Assembly (NCBI RefSeq): GCF_000764305.2
Contig: NW_025941745.1
Span: 248,001-312,000, forward strand
Origin: Hyalella azteca
Lineage: Eukaryota; Arthropoda; Malacostraca; Amphipoda; Hyalellidae
Reading direction: 5' to 3'
Length of the DNA stretch: 64,000 bases
The notes under the pieces are model-generated. The model saw nothing but the letters and a program-made list of their open reading frames with translations. It made no database searches and was not told where the DNA came from. Shown here piece after piece: positions 23,032-33,550 of this stretch (within the stretch, counting starts at the first letter, position 1; each line of letters begins with the position of its first letter). A program made the translations under genes and the position numbers.

Positions 23032-23153
23032 TTCACCCCTTCCAAATTTTGTCGCTTAGGAATAACAAGAAACGAATTTAATACAACTGATTCCCGTAAC
23101 GCTCGAAATAGAAAACAATTCAAACGAAAATTATTCATATACAGCTATACTTC

Positions 23154-24650
23154 TTAATAACCGTAACGATCTGGGGGTCTTCGTATTCTAGTCGATTTTC
23201 TGAGGACGGGAGACGGAGCGATTTCAGTTTCCCTGGCCTCTCGTTCCGTGGGTTGCTGCGACACAGTTTGAGGTTCTGCGGAGACTTGAGGCGGCGCAAG
23301 TTTAGGGTGCGAACCAGGTGGGTCGAGAGTTTGATCTTGGCGAGGTGAAGTCTGCTCGATTTGCTCACGATGATTTACGTTGTATGTCGCCGGATCTGAT
23401 CGACGAAGTGGAGAGAGACGAGGACAGGGAGCCAAGTCCTGTACCGACACAGTCGACTCCCTCCCGTCCCGATATTTCATCCGAGCGAAGGTTGGGTTGC
23501 ATTCAATTAATGCTACTTCATCCACCAATGGTTCTGTCTTTGAGCGAACGTGTCGTCAGAGTAGGAATGGACGAGGAGACGCCAGCCATGATGGTAGAGA
23601 GCGTCCGTGAGTCGATCGTCTGTCAAACTTGAACAAACGATCATGGGGAGTCGAGTTTGTTGCCGTTGAGAGCAGTGACCTTATCGAGTGTAGAGCGTCC
23701 AGCAGCACCAATTCCCAATGCTTTACGGCTAGATTCAGAGTCTCTAGTCTCAACGTGATTGATTTCCATATTACGCCGTTGTACCGCTCACACTGTGCAT
23801 TTCCGGTACTGTGATAGGGGGTTGTTCTGCTCGTTGCAACCCCTTTTCGGGACAGATATGCCTTTAGTTCTTGAGACATAAACGATGTTCCTCGATCAGA
23901 ATGGATGTAGCCAGGCATACCAAATAGCGCGAACAATGATTCCAAGCACTTGATAACTGTTCCTGTAGTCATGTCAGGACAAGGGAAGACAAATGGAAAC
24001 CGTGAGAATTCGTCGACCACAGTAAGCATGTAAGTATTCCGTGTGGCGGAGGGCAGAGGGCCTTTAAAATCCATGCTCACACGCTCCATGGGCTGAGTTG
24101 CGCGAATAAGAGTTTCGTCCGGCGATCGGCAAAACCGCGGTTTTAAAAAAGCGCACACTTTACATGTGGAACAAACCCTTTTCACGTCTTCCGTTGAGAA
24201 AGGCAGATTTTTAGACCTGACAAAGTGTAACAGCCTGGTTACTCCGGAATGGCATAAACCATCGTGAACGTCATTCAAGGTAGATGTCGAAGTCGATAAT
24301 GAAATCGTACAGCATGTGACTCGACTCATAGTATCGGGGGCGAAGTTTTCCTTCCCAGGCCTATACTTTACGCTGTAACTAAATGAGGCGAGCTCCAGCC
24401 GCCATTGTTGGATTTTGTTGTTTTTAATCTTTGTTCTCTTTCGGTTGTCGAGCATAAAAGCTACCGATCGCTGGTCAGTGATTAAGGTAAAGGGCCTTCG
24501 TGCCAGGAAGTGGCTCCATTTACGCACGGCCTCAATGATAGCAGTCGCCTCCTTCTCTATCGCGGAATGGTGCAACTCGCTCCCATGTAACGTCCGCGAC
24601 ATGTAGGCGACGGGGCGACCACCTTGATTTAGAATGGCTGAAACTGCCAT
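23154..24650 (-). pseudogene. Ty3 RNase H and integrase
   Basis: The frame 24650-23556 opens with RNase-H-like AVSAILNQGGRPVAYMSRTL, EKEATAIIEAVRKW and LITDQRSVAFML. It continues into the integrase His/Cys region (CSTCKVC) and the DDE core: Asp in ERVSMDFKGPL, Asp in YIHSDRGTSF and Glu in GNAQCERYNG, with standard spacing. The C-terminal part shifts frame and continues at about 23528-23154 (DEVALIECNPTFARMKYRDG, a GPY/F-like tail). Catalytic residues are present but the frame is broken. Confidence 0.85.
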
Positions 24651-25012
24651 TTCCGAGGCATCACACTATTCCACGAATGGTAAATTTTCGTCGATAGATT
24701 GTAAAGTAGCATTTAGTAGTTCACCTTTTAACAGATTGAAAGCATCTAGCGACTCCTTGCCGAGAGGAAAGGATTTATTCTTAATCAGGGGTTGGATCTT
24801 GTCAGAAAAGTTCGGAATCCATTTGGCATAATAGGCGAACATTCCCATGGCTCTACGCAGAGATGAAAGGTTCATAGGCGGTGGAAATTCTTGGAGCGGG
24901 CGGAGACGTTCGGTATCTGGTTGTATGTTGCCGTTCCCAACTTTGTAACCCAGCACATTGATCGATCTTACCGATTTCACAGTCTTTGAATGGTTCAAAG
25001 TGAGATTTCTCA

Positions 25013-25752
25013 TTTCAACAACTGAAAGGAACTTCTCTGGTCATTTCTATCATGTTCGGCTTCATCACGTCCTGCGATTGTGACATTATCCAAGTAAGGG
25101 AAGGTATCTTTTAGATTCTCTTCCTCCACTTTCCTGTCCATGGCTCTTTGGAAGGCGGCCACTCCATTGGTAACTCCAAACGGATCCGGCGAAATTGGAG
25201 TGAGTGGATCCGGTGAAATTAGTACAATCTTCCCTTCGCTTCAAATGCAGTAAATTTCTTATCTGACTCTCGAATGGGGATCTGATGATAAACGCTCTTC
25301 AAGTCGAAGGTCGAGAAAACACTAAAGCTAGCAAGTGTATTTATCATGTCGTCGATTTTCGGCAGCGGATAGGCATCCAACTCTGTGTATAAATTTATAG
25401 TTTGAGAATAGTTGATGCAAAGTCTTTGCTTACGATGTTCATCTTTAACGACAACGACTTGAGCCCTCCAAGGCGACTTGCTGCTCCCGATGACTCCCTC
25501 AGCCAGGAGGCTGGATACTTGATCCTTAATGAAGAATAATTGGTCTTCTGAGCTGAAGCGACGGGACTTCGCTGCTATGGGCTTACATCGTAGGGGTAGG
25601 TTAGGGAAGAGCGATGGTTCCTCAACCTTCGCCGATGAAAGGGCAGTCACGCACTCTCTTCCTACACAAAAACTCGGCTTTGCGCCGCCGTATGTAAAGA
25701 TGAGACTCTTGTGTTGACGATGGACTCTTGGCCAAGCAACAAATCGCAGCAA
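25013..25752 (-). pseudogene. Ty3 reverse transcriptase
   Basis: Contains LLAEGVIGSSKSPWRAQVVV, LCINYSQTINLYTELDAYPL and FSTFDLKSVYHQIPI, the fingers and first palm motifs. Frame is lost near 25219 at a short tandem duplication (CACCGGATCCACT and CGCCGGATCCG). The catalytic loop at 25085-25102 then reads FPYLDN, with Asn where the second Asp is usual. The thumb/connection continues to about 24666 with NVLGYKVGNG. Non-functional as read. Confidence 0.85.
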
Positions 25753-26030
25753 AGATTCTCCAGTACTCCAAGCGACGTGGCTGGGTACAGAACGTTCTTG
25801 ATTTCCAAGTCAACAGTCGTCGTGCCGATTGACGTCATGTTCAGTGATGTTGCTGCCATAGTTATAAGCTTACTGGAAGCGTTAATGTTCAATTTAAGTT
25901 TTCGAGCAATGCTGGCACTTACAAAGCTTTCGGAACTACTATTATCAACCAGGGCTCTCACCACATTGCCGTTGATTCGAGCTTTTGTCGTTGCATTATA
26001 GAAGGCTTGGCGGGCACGAGCAAGCTGCAA
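25662..26030 (-). pseudogene. Ty3 aspartic protease
   Basis: Retropepsin-like segment with ALVDNSSSESFVS where ALVDTGSS-type is expected: the D-T/S-G triad is D-N-S. The flap-distal LCCDLLLGQESI is recognisable. A Cys/His cluster (CNSCGHFSKVC) lies just upstream at about 26090-26150. The 122-codon frame is open but likely inactive. Confidence 0.75.
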
Positions 26031-26194
26031 GCATCGCTGATAAATTTGAGTTATTTGACGCGTTGTATTATTACTTTGACTCGTACTTTTGCAGACTTTG
26101 GAGAAGTGTCCACAGGAATTGCAAGCGGCGTCCTTGGCAGGGCAGGCATTCCTAGGATGATATTGATTTCCACAAAAGAAACCCTTCTTTTTAA

Positions 26195-27279
26195 GAGGAG
26201 CGTCTACCCTAAAAATTATCTCGGCTATTTACAGTCGGATCACTCTGAAACTTGGTACAAATATGTAAAATGGAAAAAAACTCTCATTTTGTTCGTGTGA
26301 ATTTTTCGAAAAAAATGAAAGAAAACGTGAAATTCTTAGAAAACGGCTATAAAAGGGGGTACTGTAGAAATGGATCTAGTCCTAGGATTTCCAAGCTACA
26401 ACATCGAGACACATATCATTCGATGCGTGAGGTCTTCATCTACAAAATGTTCATCCCTTTTTTTTCGAAATTTCAATTTTTGTGGAAGTGGGGGGCATTT
26501 TTCCAAAATGTTCGGAAATTTTTCGATTTTCCCCCCGCCGCCCCCTCTTTTTGCAGAATAAAATTCAAACTATAATGAAACTAGAAAAACCGGGATGAAC
26601 ATTTTGTAGATAGTTTATTTACAAATTGAATGATATATGTCTCATTGTTGTAGCTTCAAAACTCTAGGAGGAGATAGGTTTTCCGTGACAATAAGTGTGA
26701 ATGTTGAGGAGAGCGCAAAAAAGTCCCGAGCCCACTGCAATAGGCGCTCAATGTAGCATAGATACCAAACTAAACGTTTCTGGAGCTTGATTCCACTCAA
26801 GGATGGTGGGAGCGACTACATGCGCACCTCTCCCTACAAAGCCCGGAGGCACACTGAGCTACACCTCATAGAAACACTGTATTTGTAGTGCTGGGCAGCG
26901 AATTAGCTCCTATGTAATTACTGAAAGAACTCTCCCCCCGCCCCCCTTTCATGAAGTGTCGTGAACGTACAAATCAACGTACAGAGATGGTAATGGTACC
27001 GTTGGATAGGCCAGAATGTCAGCTTTAAGATGAGACTAAACACGTAACTGCAGCACAACTCAAGTAGACACTATATTTAAAGAGCTCAGCAGCTAATTAG
27101 TTCCGATCTAATTACTTAAAGAACTCCCCCACCCGCCCCCCTTTCATGAAATGTCGTGAAATCATAAATCAACGTACAGATATGGCAGTGGTACCGTTGG
27201 ATAGGGCAGAATGTCAGCTTTAAAATGAGTATAAAAACCGAATAAGTGAAAATTTTCAATTTTAGGGTAGACGCTCCCC
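26195..27279. mobile_element. TTAA-flanked inverted-repeat element inside Ty3
   Basis: Left end GAGGAGCGTCTACCCTAAAA and right end TTTTAGGGTAGACGCTCCCC form imperfect terminal inverted repeats of about 20 bp. TTAA flanks both sides (26191-26194 and 27280-27283), the target preference of piggyBac-type elements. It separates the Ty3 gag from the protease. No transposase seen. An internal direct repeat starts with AGAACTCCCCC-type runs at about 26930 and 27120. Confidence 0.8.
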
Positions 27280-27429
27280 TTAACCGTTGACATGGCAGCT
27301 GCAGACGAAGCCGAATTCTCTTCTCTGTCCGCTATCAGTTCGACTGAGTTAGGAACTGCAGCTGTAGGAACAGAGGGTCGTGCGTAAGATTCGGCATTTT
27401 GTTGTGCCAATTGCAGTGAGTAAGCCTGA

Positions 27430-27948
27430 TCATACGCGGCCTGGAAATCCAGAGAGTCGTTTGCGGATATTAGGGGAAATTAAACCTTTAATGAAGGAGT
27501 CCCTTATCATTTCTTGGCGATAAAGTTCGGCAGTTACATTTTTAAACTTACAATCCTTGGACAGTCTTTTCAGCTTCCTTAGAAATTCATCCAATGATTC
27601 TGTCGGTAGTTGCTGGCGACTAGCGAGGAGATGTCTTGCAAAAATTTCGTTAGGTGCCTTCACATAAGAAGCCTCCAGAATTAGCATAGCATCTTCGTAA
27701 GTTGTGCAGGCCTCAATCTAATCGTAAACCGTGTGTGATACGTAGTTGATCAATGTTCTTAATTTATCTGGGGCGTTCTCCCCACACTCGACAATGAAAT
27801 TCTGAAAGGTTCGCTTCCAGTGTTTCCACTCCTTAGCAGCCGTTGGAGTGTTTGGGTCCAAGTCGAGCCTTGATGGCTTCAGTAGTTTCTCCATTGGAAT
27901 AATTTGTTTGAATAAATTGTTGTAGAATAAGACGACTTGGTAATCCAA
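27430..27948 (-). pseudogene. Ty3 gag
   Basis: Initiates near MEKLLKPSRLDLDPNTPTAA about 25 bases after the 5' LTR. It reads to an in-frame TAG at about 27718-27720 (VYD, stop, IEACTTYEDA) and then on to about 27430 with LLASRQQLPTESLDEFLRKL. Downstream it is cut by the TTAA element. The single internal stop plus insertion make it inactive. Confidence 0.8.
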
Positions 27949-28403
27949 GCATTATTCAAACAAATGTCGAGTTACCTGAAATTAGAATAACAGACATGAA
28001 ACACTGATGATTAACACACAACGAAATATAACGAACAATAGAAGCAATATTACAGCGTAATCAAAGTTAGCTATATACATGGCGGAGAACTTACATTACA
28101 TCACGGAAGTAGTTAAGACCGTACAGTTTGACAGAAACGTGGACACTGGCACGGTGCGAGACGCCAGGAAGCTAACGTCTGGTCTTCATCTTAAAGCCCG
28201 GTCCACACGCTCAGTTTTACACAACGATTTGTCTGCGCAGTTCTAATCGTTGCAGATAAAATCGGTACCGTGTGGACGCTCTAAAAATTGCAACGATTTC
28301 ATTCCGACTTAAAACTGCGCAGACAAATCGTTGTGAAAACTGAGCGTGTGGACCGGGCTTAAGATGAACAAAACTCGCATATAATACATCCTTTATTACC
28401 ACA
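27918..28403 (-). repeat. 5' LTR of the Ty3 element (with MITE)
   Basis: Same LTR as 22716-23031 but interrupted after CATCTTAA by about 165 bp of palindromic MITE. On the minus strand it ends TACAACA and is followed by TTATTCAAACAAAT, complementary to ATTTGTTTGAATAA inside the LTR. Confidence 0.9.
28199..28362. mobile_element. Near-palindromic MITE
   Basis: Ends AGCCCGGTCCACACGCTCAG and CTGAGCGTGTGGACCGGGCT, with arms continuing for about 45 bp (ACAACGATTTGTCTGCGCAG on both sides) around a short centre. TAA/TTAA flanks both ends; the sister LTR has a single ATCTTAAGATG. PIF/Harbinger-like or TTAA-targeting. Confidence 0.8.
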
Positions 28404-28921
28404 GACTGGTAAAGAATGGACCCGGAACCCATTTTGCAATAAACCTGGCAAATCTAGCATGCCTGTGAAAGAAGAAGACTAATTGCTGGATATTGCAAAT
28501 GACGGCAGCCTTAAAACTATGTTCGAGAATACAACTCTGCCGGTGTTCTGGATCAAAGTTATGGCGGAGTACCCTGAGATTGCCACCACAGCAATAAAAT
28601 TCCTATTGCCATTTCCTTCATCCTGTGTGAAGCGGGGTTTTCTGCAGTGACAGCTACCAAAACGAAACAAACTTGACATCAGCAATCACTTCGGGTGTCA
28701 CTATCTCCTATGGTCCACAGATGGAACCATCTCGTTGAAATAAAACAAGCTCAGGGTTCTCATTGATTTATCATTCAGTTAAAATAAAAAAGCTACAATC
28801 AATGTCACCCTCCCCCCCAACCTATAACCTAGGTGGGCCGCGGTGAAATTATCAAACGCTGACCAGTCCGCGGCGACAAAAAGGTTGGGGACCACTGCAT
28901 TAGTTGACTAGTTATCTGGTG

Positions 28922-29167
28922 CTAAACTTGGCACAGGAGCAGCAGCACTCGAGTATGCTGGCAGGTACTGGACGGGAGAAGAGCGTGGAAGTGTGGAGGT
29001 GAAGGGCCGTCGCTAGGAGCCCTGATGCTGGTAGTAGAATATAGAGGGTGAGGAGGCATAGTCGACGCCCTACCATTATGGTAGGCGGTGTTCTTCATCC
29101 CTATTGGAATCCCTGGGAATCGAATAGGTGATGAGACCGAGAAACGCGTGGGTCCGTCTTGAGACAC
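28922..29167 (-). CDS. Proline-rich ORF, duplicated (copy 2)
   Basis: Starts MSQDGPTRFSVSSPIRF and parallels 3957-4175 for about 60 codons before diverging in frame at SPPHFHA. Same comments apply; no family recognised. Confidence 0.35.
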   Translation of the reverse strand: MSQDGPTRFSVSSPIRFPGIPIGMKNTAYHNGRASTMPPHPLYSTTSIRAPSDGPSPPHFHALLPSSTCQHTRVLLLLCQV

Positions 29168-29632
29168 TAGATAGGGGGGTGGTAGATAATTTGTACTTTA
29201 GAGGAATAGCGAGCGACGGAACAGGCGCTGCAGCCGGCCCGCCAAGGGGCAATTAGGTTCCCGGTTCGCTCTTATGAGACATGTTTGAGAATTGGTTGAC
29301 GACGCGTTGATGACCGCGTGTCGAGAACATCACACTCACAGGCTCGAAGCTACTCACCTGAATGTTCAGGTGACTGGAATATCGAGACGCTTTATTGCGT
29401 CTGGGGCCATGGTAGCTGGACTGTTGTTGCATGAATTTATTTTCTGCGGGTATTGATGAACAACTAGCAGAACGCGCTACGCTATTATACGACCAGCCTG
29501 CTTAATTTCTGCTGGCCTGATTTGCAACGTTTATGCTTCCAGAAATTCCACGCATGGGAATGACAAGATCCTGCTTGTTGATCAACGTTGTTTCCATCAC
29601 CATTGTTTTCTCGTACACGGTTCGTTGAGCTG

Positions 29633-29821
29633 TTATGTACAGGTACGGCGTAAATTGGTATGGCGACTGCTAGCGTTTTGGTGGTTCGTAGAGTAGGTTT
29701 TAGGACGAGCGCCCCCTCGGGGACCGGACGAGGATCCCCCTCCCCAACCTGCCGTGGCCTCACAAGACCCACGACCAGTCGGCACCCCATGGGTTCCACG
29801 ACCATTACCGTTTGCCGTCAT
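29633..29821 (-). CDS. Small Gly/Arg-rich ORF, present in three copies
   Basis: Frame of 62 codons beginning MTANGNGRGTHGVPTGRG and containing SSSGPRGGARPKTY. A third copy at about 32250-32072 keeps the same frame and stop (SSSGPRGGARPKSY); copy 1 at about 4815-4650 has lost a 24-bp part and is truncated. Open frame kept in two of three copies. Could be a terminal exon of the duplicated gene; function unknown. Confidence 0.35.
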   Translation of the reverse strand: MTANGNGRGTHGVPTGRGSCEATAGWGGGSSSGPRGGARPKTYSTNHQNASSRHTNLRRTCT

Positions 29822-30317
29822 TTCACTATTTATCCACTATTGCCGAGGCTCCTCACTCTGATGCACGACCTGGAACCTTTGGTTATCACAGTGTGGTGAT
29901 CTGCATTACTTGTGCATACGGAAAATCATAACTAGATTACAATTTTCATTCATTTGCAGATCTGTCTCGACAATAGAAACTGTTCACACAAAACTGTCAA
30001 TAATAAATCTAATCTAAATTATATTCAATCTGAATAAATATTTTCTAAAGTAAGGGTTAGTTAGTTAAGCATTTAATATAATGATAACCTACTAATAGCA
30101 GTGGAAAATAAATATTTTCGCTCAGAAGATCTGTAGAGATAAGGAATAATAACTAATTAAGTGCTTCAAACTTAAGCCGCATTTGTACATTAATAAAAAC
30201 CAATCCACCTGTGATTTGACGTTGGCATTACTTGCATACATCATTGACAAGCAAAAGAACTTATGATATTCAAATTTAGCCGGGCAACCCCAATCAAATT
30301 ACACTCCTCAATTTAAT

Positions 30318-30519
30318 TTAGGCATATTTACAAGTTTTTATACGAGCCAAATACTTGCTGCGTCGATAGCTTGAAAAGCCGTCGGCGCAGATATATATGA
30401 TGAACTTCGTGTGCGACGCATTTACGTGCTCTTCAAAATGTGACTTGCCCGAGGTGTAGGCACAGTATGTACATTTGTATACTGGCGGAGACCGAGACCG
30501 GGCTGCACGTCGTGGCCGT
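30318..30519 (-). CDS. C2H2 zinc-finger exon, copy 2
   Basis: Acceptor TTACTTGCAG precedes a frame reading RPRRAARSRSPPVYKCTYCA and on through YTSGKSHFEEHVNASH to TAA at 30318. Cys and His residues are all present, but spacing is CX2CX11HX4H, one residue short of the consensus 12 seen in copy 1. The basic linker before the finger resembles a nuclear localisation stretch. Looks like the last exon of a zinc-finger transcription factor fragment; upstream coiled-coil exon is cut by the duplication end. Confidence 0.5.
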
Positions 30520-31359
30520 CTGCAAGTAAGAGACATAAGCAAATGCAATTATTTCACGTTACTCACTGTACATCTGGCGTCATCGGTTAGTCATTGAAGC
30601 GAATCTTAAGCACGACTCTCTGGACGATACTATCGTCATCCTTTATACCATCGTCATCCTTCCTTATAACATAAAATTCCATATGATTAGTATCAATATT
30701 TCCATCCCTGGATTGGAAATAAAATTATTTACTTTGTCAATTGATTCATCCATTGTCTCCGACTTAACGTTGCTGAAAAAAAAACATTGAAAGCATTTAA
30801 ATTGATTTTCAAAAGAGAATTTAAATTGAACTCACTGGAAGTCTGGAACGTCCTGAAGCGCCAGCTTCAATTTGCCGTTTTCCTCCCTCAGCCGTGCCAC
30901 GGGAGGATGAATACCAGTATCTGGTCAAATGCTCATTTGTTGAGGTAAGTCATTCATTGATTGCGTTCTTGTAATAAATTCATTCTTTGTCCATTTTTCA
31001 TTTGTTACTTTTTTACTATGGATTTTTCTCCAATGTCACGATATTGGCTTATGGCCAAACCTCATCAGGCAAGACATACAGCATGGGCACAAACCGAGCT
31101 ACCGAAGACTAAAGAGCTAGACACAATTAATACAGGCCCGTAATTGCTAATTTAGACTAACGTAGCGAGAGTAAACAAAGGTGGCTACACGGAACAGCTA
31201 GTATCTCAATTTTCTCAGTGGTACGTCACCCGGGCTAGTGGAGATGATAGAGTCCTAGGCGAAGCTGAGGGCGGTCTGGCTGTTGCCGTTGGTTGCAGTA
31301 CACTTCACAGAGTCGAGGATGCTACGTGAATTCTTCTACGCAATCGTTGCTTCGGCAGT

Positions 31360-31645
31360 CGTCGAAAACACGAGGATGAAATAAGTCTCTTCTGTGCAGG
31401 ACGTTCGTCGCTGAGCACGAATAGGAAATAAGTCTCTTCTGAGCAGGACGTTCGTCGATAAACACGAGGATGAAATAGTCTTCTGTGCTGGACGTTCGTC
31501 GATGAACATGAATAGGAAATAAGTCTTTTCTGTGCAGGACGTTCATCGATAAACACTAATAGGAAATAAGTCAAGTCTCTTCTGGGCAGGAAGTTCGCCG
31601 ATAAACACGAATAGGAAATAAGTCTCTTCTGTGCATGACGTTCGC
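31360..31645. repeat. About 48-bp tandem repeat
   Basis: Six units centred on TGTGCAGGACGTTCGTCGAT with AGGAAATAAGTCTCTTC between them; spacing of the GACGTTCGTCG core varies from about 43 to 50 bp. Long minus-strand frames here are repeat artefacts. Sequence at 31650-32000 is unassigned. Confidence 0.75.
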
Positions 31646-33550
31646 TCCTGGAACAAGGGAAAAAATCTATACCGTAGTGGCTAGTCCTCGAATTACTGCA
31701 CCGACCATCAGCTTGGTCACACCACTACGGCCGGATGCCTCAACCTCCAGCACTGAACTTGATTGATTCTGACAGCGCTTCGGGCCGCCCGCTTCCTAGA
31801 CTAGCCTCCTCGCACTGACTGCTCTGCTCTTATATCCGCCGCCGGTATCGCGCACGCGTACCAAACTGCTCAGCTCCTCACCCTAAATTTGAATTCTATA
31901 CTCCTACCCTCTTATATTATTCTCTTTTCCTAATTCCTAATCATCCTATCAAGAACCCTAAAAAAAATAATGTCGGCTAACCTACAGTATTTTTTATATA
32001 TTCCAATTATATTCAGTTAATTAACGACGTTTCCATCACCATTGTTTTCTCGTACATGGTTCGTTGAGCTGTTATGTACTGGTACGGCGTAAAGTTGTAT
32101 GGCGATTGCTAGCGTTTTTGTGGTTCGTAGTGTAGGATTTAGGACGAGCGCCCCCACGGGGACCGGACGAGGATTCCCCACCACGACCTGCCGTGGCTTC
32201 AAGAGACACACGACCAGTCGGCACCCCACCGGTTCCACGGCCATTACAGTTAGCCGATATCTCACCATTTCGTTTTCCAAGTGTTACACTTCGTAGATAG
32301 GAACACAAATGCAGGAGGTCTTGTCCAAGTGTGTGTAACACTTTTTTTAACCAACGTCGTGAGTTGGAACACGATCTCACCTCGAGAGCTACCGATGCGC
32401 ACAAGGCACATACGTAAGCTTGAATGCCCGAGTAGGGAACAGACATCCAATATATGCCTTCCAGAGTAGGCATAGGACGATCCTCGACCGACTCCTGGAA
32501 CTAATTAGAGACCAGTTTCTGTCACAAACTCCGCCCTATTTTGACCATCTGATCTCTAATCACAACCCAGTTATCTGCGATTTATGATTTAGTGAACAAT
32601 TCTTTCTTACGAAGGGAATATTGAAATCTTTCACGTTGCTAAAGGGTCAAAATAATCATGTTGGCCTCAAACTGAATCAAAGAGGTGGCATCTAAGCGTT
32701 TCATAGATAACAATCTTTTGTTAGTGCAATTGGAAACAGCTGTATAGGCATATGAATTCTCTTGGAAACAAAGTCATTGTTTGGTGTATCCGATTTCCGA
32801 ACGAGGTTCCTCACTCTGATGATATGAAAGGTTTTCCGTCTCCAACGTTCTCTAAGTTTCACGGGAAGTTTGCTCACTAAGCTCATTATTTGCTTGGGAT
32901 TCTGTAGCTGATAGTTCATTGCTAGAGGCGGTAAGTAGGACGTCGATACAAGATTCATCGCTGGAGGCGGTAAGTTTGAGTAGACTTCACCTAATTATCA
33001 GTTCTGGGGCCGTATTATCAAAAGTTCGTAAGAACGCAAAATCGTCTTATGAGAGGCGTAAGTGCTGACTTGACGTAACTCTAGAGGTGGTATTATCAAA
33101 ACATTGGCGCGGGAACCTACGTAACGTAACTGTACGCCTGCTCGGATATGTCGTAAGTGGAGTTCCACATACAGTTCCGATCGATGTTGACGCTTCCGAT
33201 CGACCTTGACGCTTCCGATCGACCTGTCGATTTTGTTGATGCTTCTGGAACGCGTTGTGGCCCGACAGCTGAACAGCCATCTTCAGCAGTCCGGTTTCGT
33301 TCCTCGCCTCAGTCAGCATACCGTTATCTCCACTCGACGGAAAGCGCTGTGCTAAAGGCGCTTCCAGACATCTTGAGGGCGAGCAGTAGACCGCGGCGAC
33401 ATTGTGGCATTACCTTCACGCGACCTGTCGGCCGCGTGTGACACGGTCGACCACGCCACTTTATTGCGTCGACTTGACGTATCAATCGGCCTGCGCGGCA
33501 CAGTGCTAATGTGGTTCGAGTCCTATCTAGGCAAAAGATTCCAACGCGTA

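Larger units (their letters stand above)
22716..28403 (-). mobile_element. Ty3-type LTR retrotransposon nested in hAT
   Basis: Flanked by a perfect 5-bp duplication GACTG (22711-22715 and 28404-28408). LTRs at 22716-23031 and 27918-28403 start TG and end CA. They differ at roughly 15 positions plus a 2-base indel over about 316 bases by my reading; the right one also holds a MITE. A purine tract GGAAGGGGTGAA precedes the 3' LTR on the minus strand. Gene order on the minus strand is gag, Cys/His cluster, protease, RT, RNase H, integrase, the Ty3 order. Confidence 0.92.
21215..28680 (+). pseudogene. hAT transposase (ZBED5/FAM200-type), broken and split
   Basis: Starts MNTKQTSLERFLGKSK, then a BED finger (CLVCGDQLANE and RHLNSKHP, about residues 67-90). 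The first segment stops at 21535; the frame resumes at about 21578-22480 with RIAKAKKPFTIGEE, ICTDGGAAMSGRL, SSHCIIHREMLASRKMSP and EIRWLSRGKSL, then 22487-22723, and after the LTR insertion at about 28409-28680 (KVMAEYPEIATTA, the hAT dimerisation region). Damage: stops at 21535, around 21570, 22480 and in the last part, frame loss around 21800-21880 where the first catalytic Asp region lies, and the LTR insertion itself. Clearly inactive. Confidence 0.85.
20441..28897 (+). mobile_element. hAT transposon (host of nested LTR element)
   Basis: Termini CAGTGGTCCCCAACC and GGTTGGGGACCACTG are perfect 15-bp inverted repeats, the standard hAT ends. Flanking 8-mers CATTGGAT (20433-20440) and CATTAGTT (28898-28905) match at 6 of 8, consistent with an old 8-bp target duplication. 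Without the LTR insertion the element is about 2.8 kb. It carries a decayed transposase on the plus strand. Confidence 0.9.
17228..30895. repeat. Segmental duplication, copy 2, interrupted
   Basis: Direct-repeat partner of 1437-6034. It is broken by the hAT element at 20441-28897 and contains a SINE at about 19600-19870 that copy 1 lacks. About 245 bp near 29940-30185 is also private to this copy. The right end falls inside the coiled-coil exon at CTCAGCCG. Confidence 0.85.

Noticed and set aside
23318..23632. Plus-strand frames over the Ty3 element
   Set aside because: Antisense shadows of the minus-strand integrase coding region.
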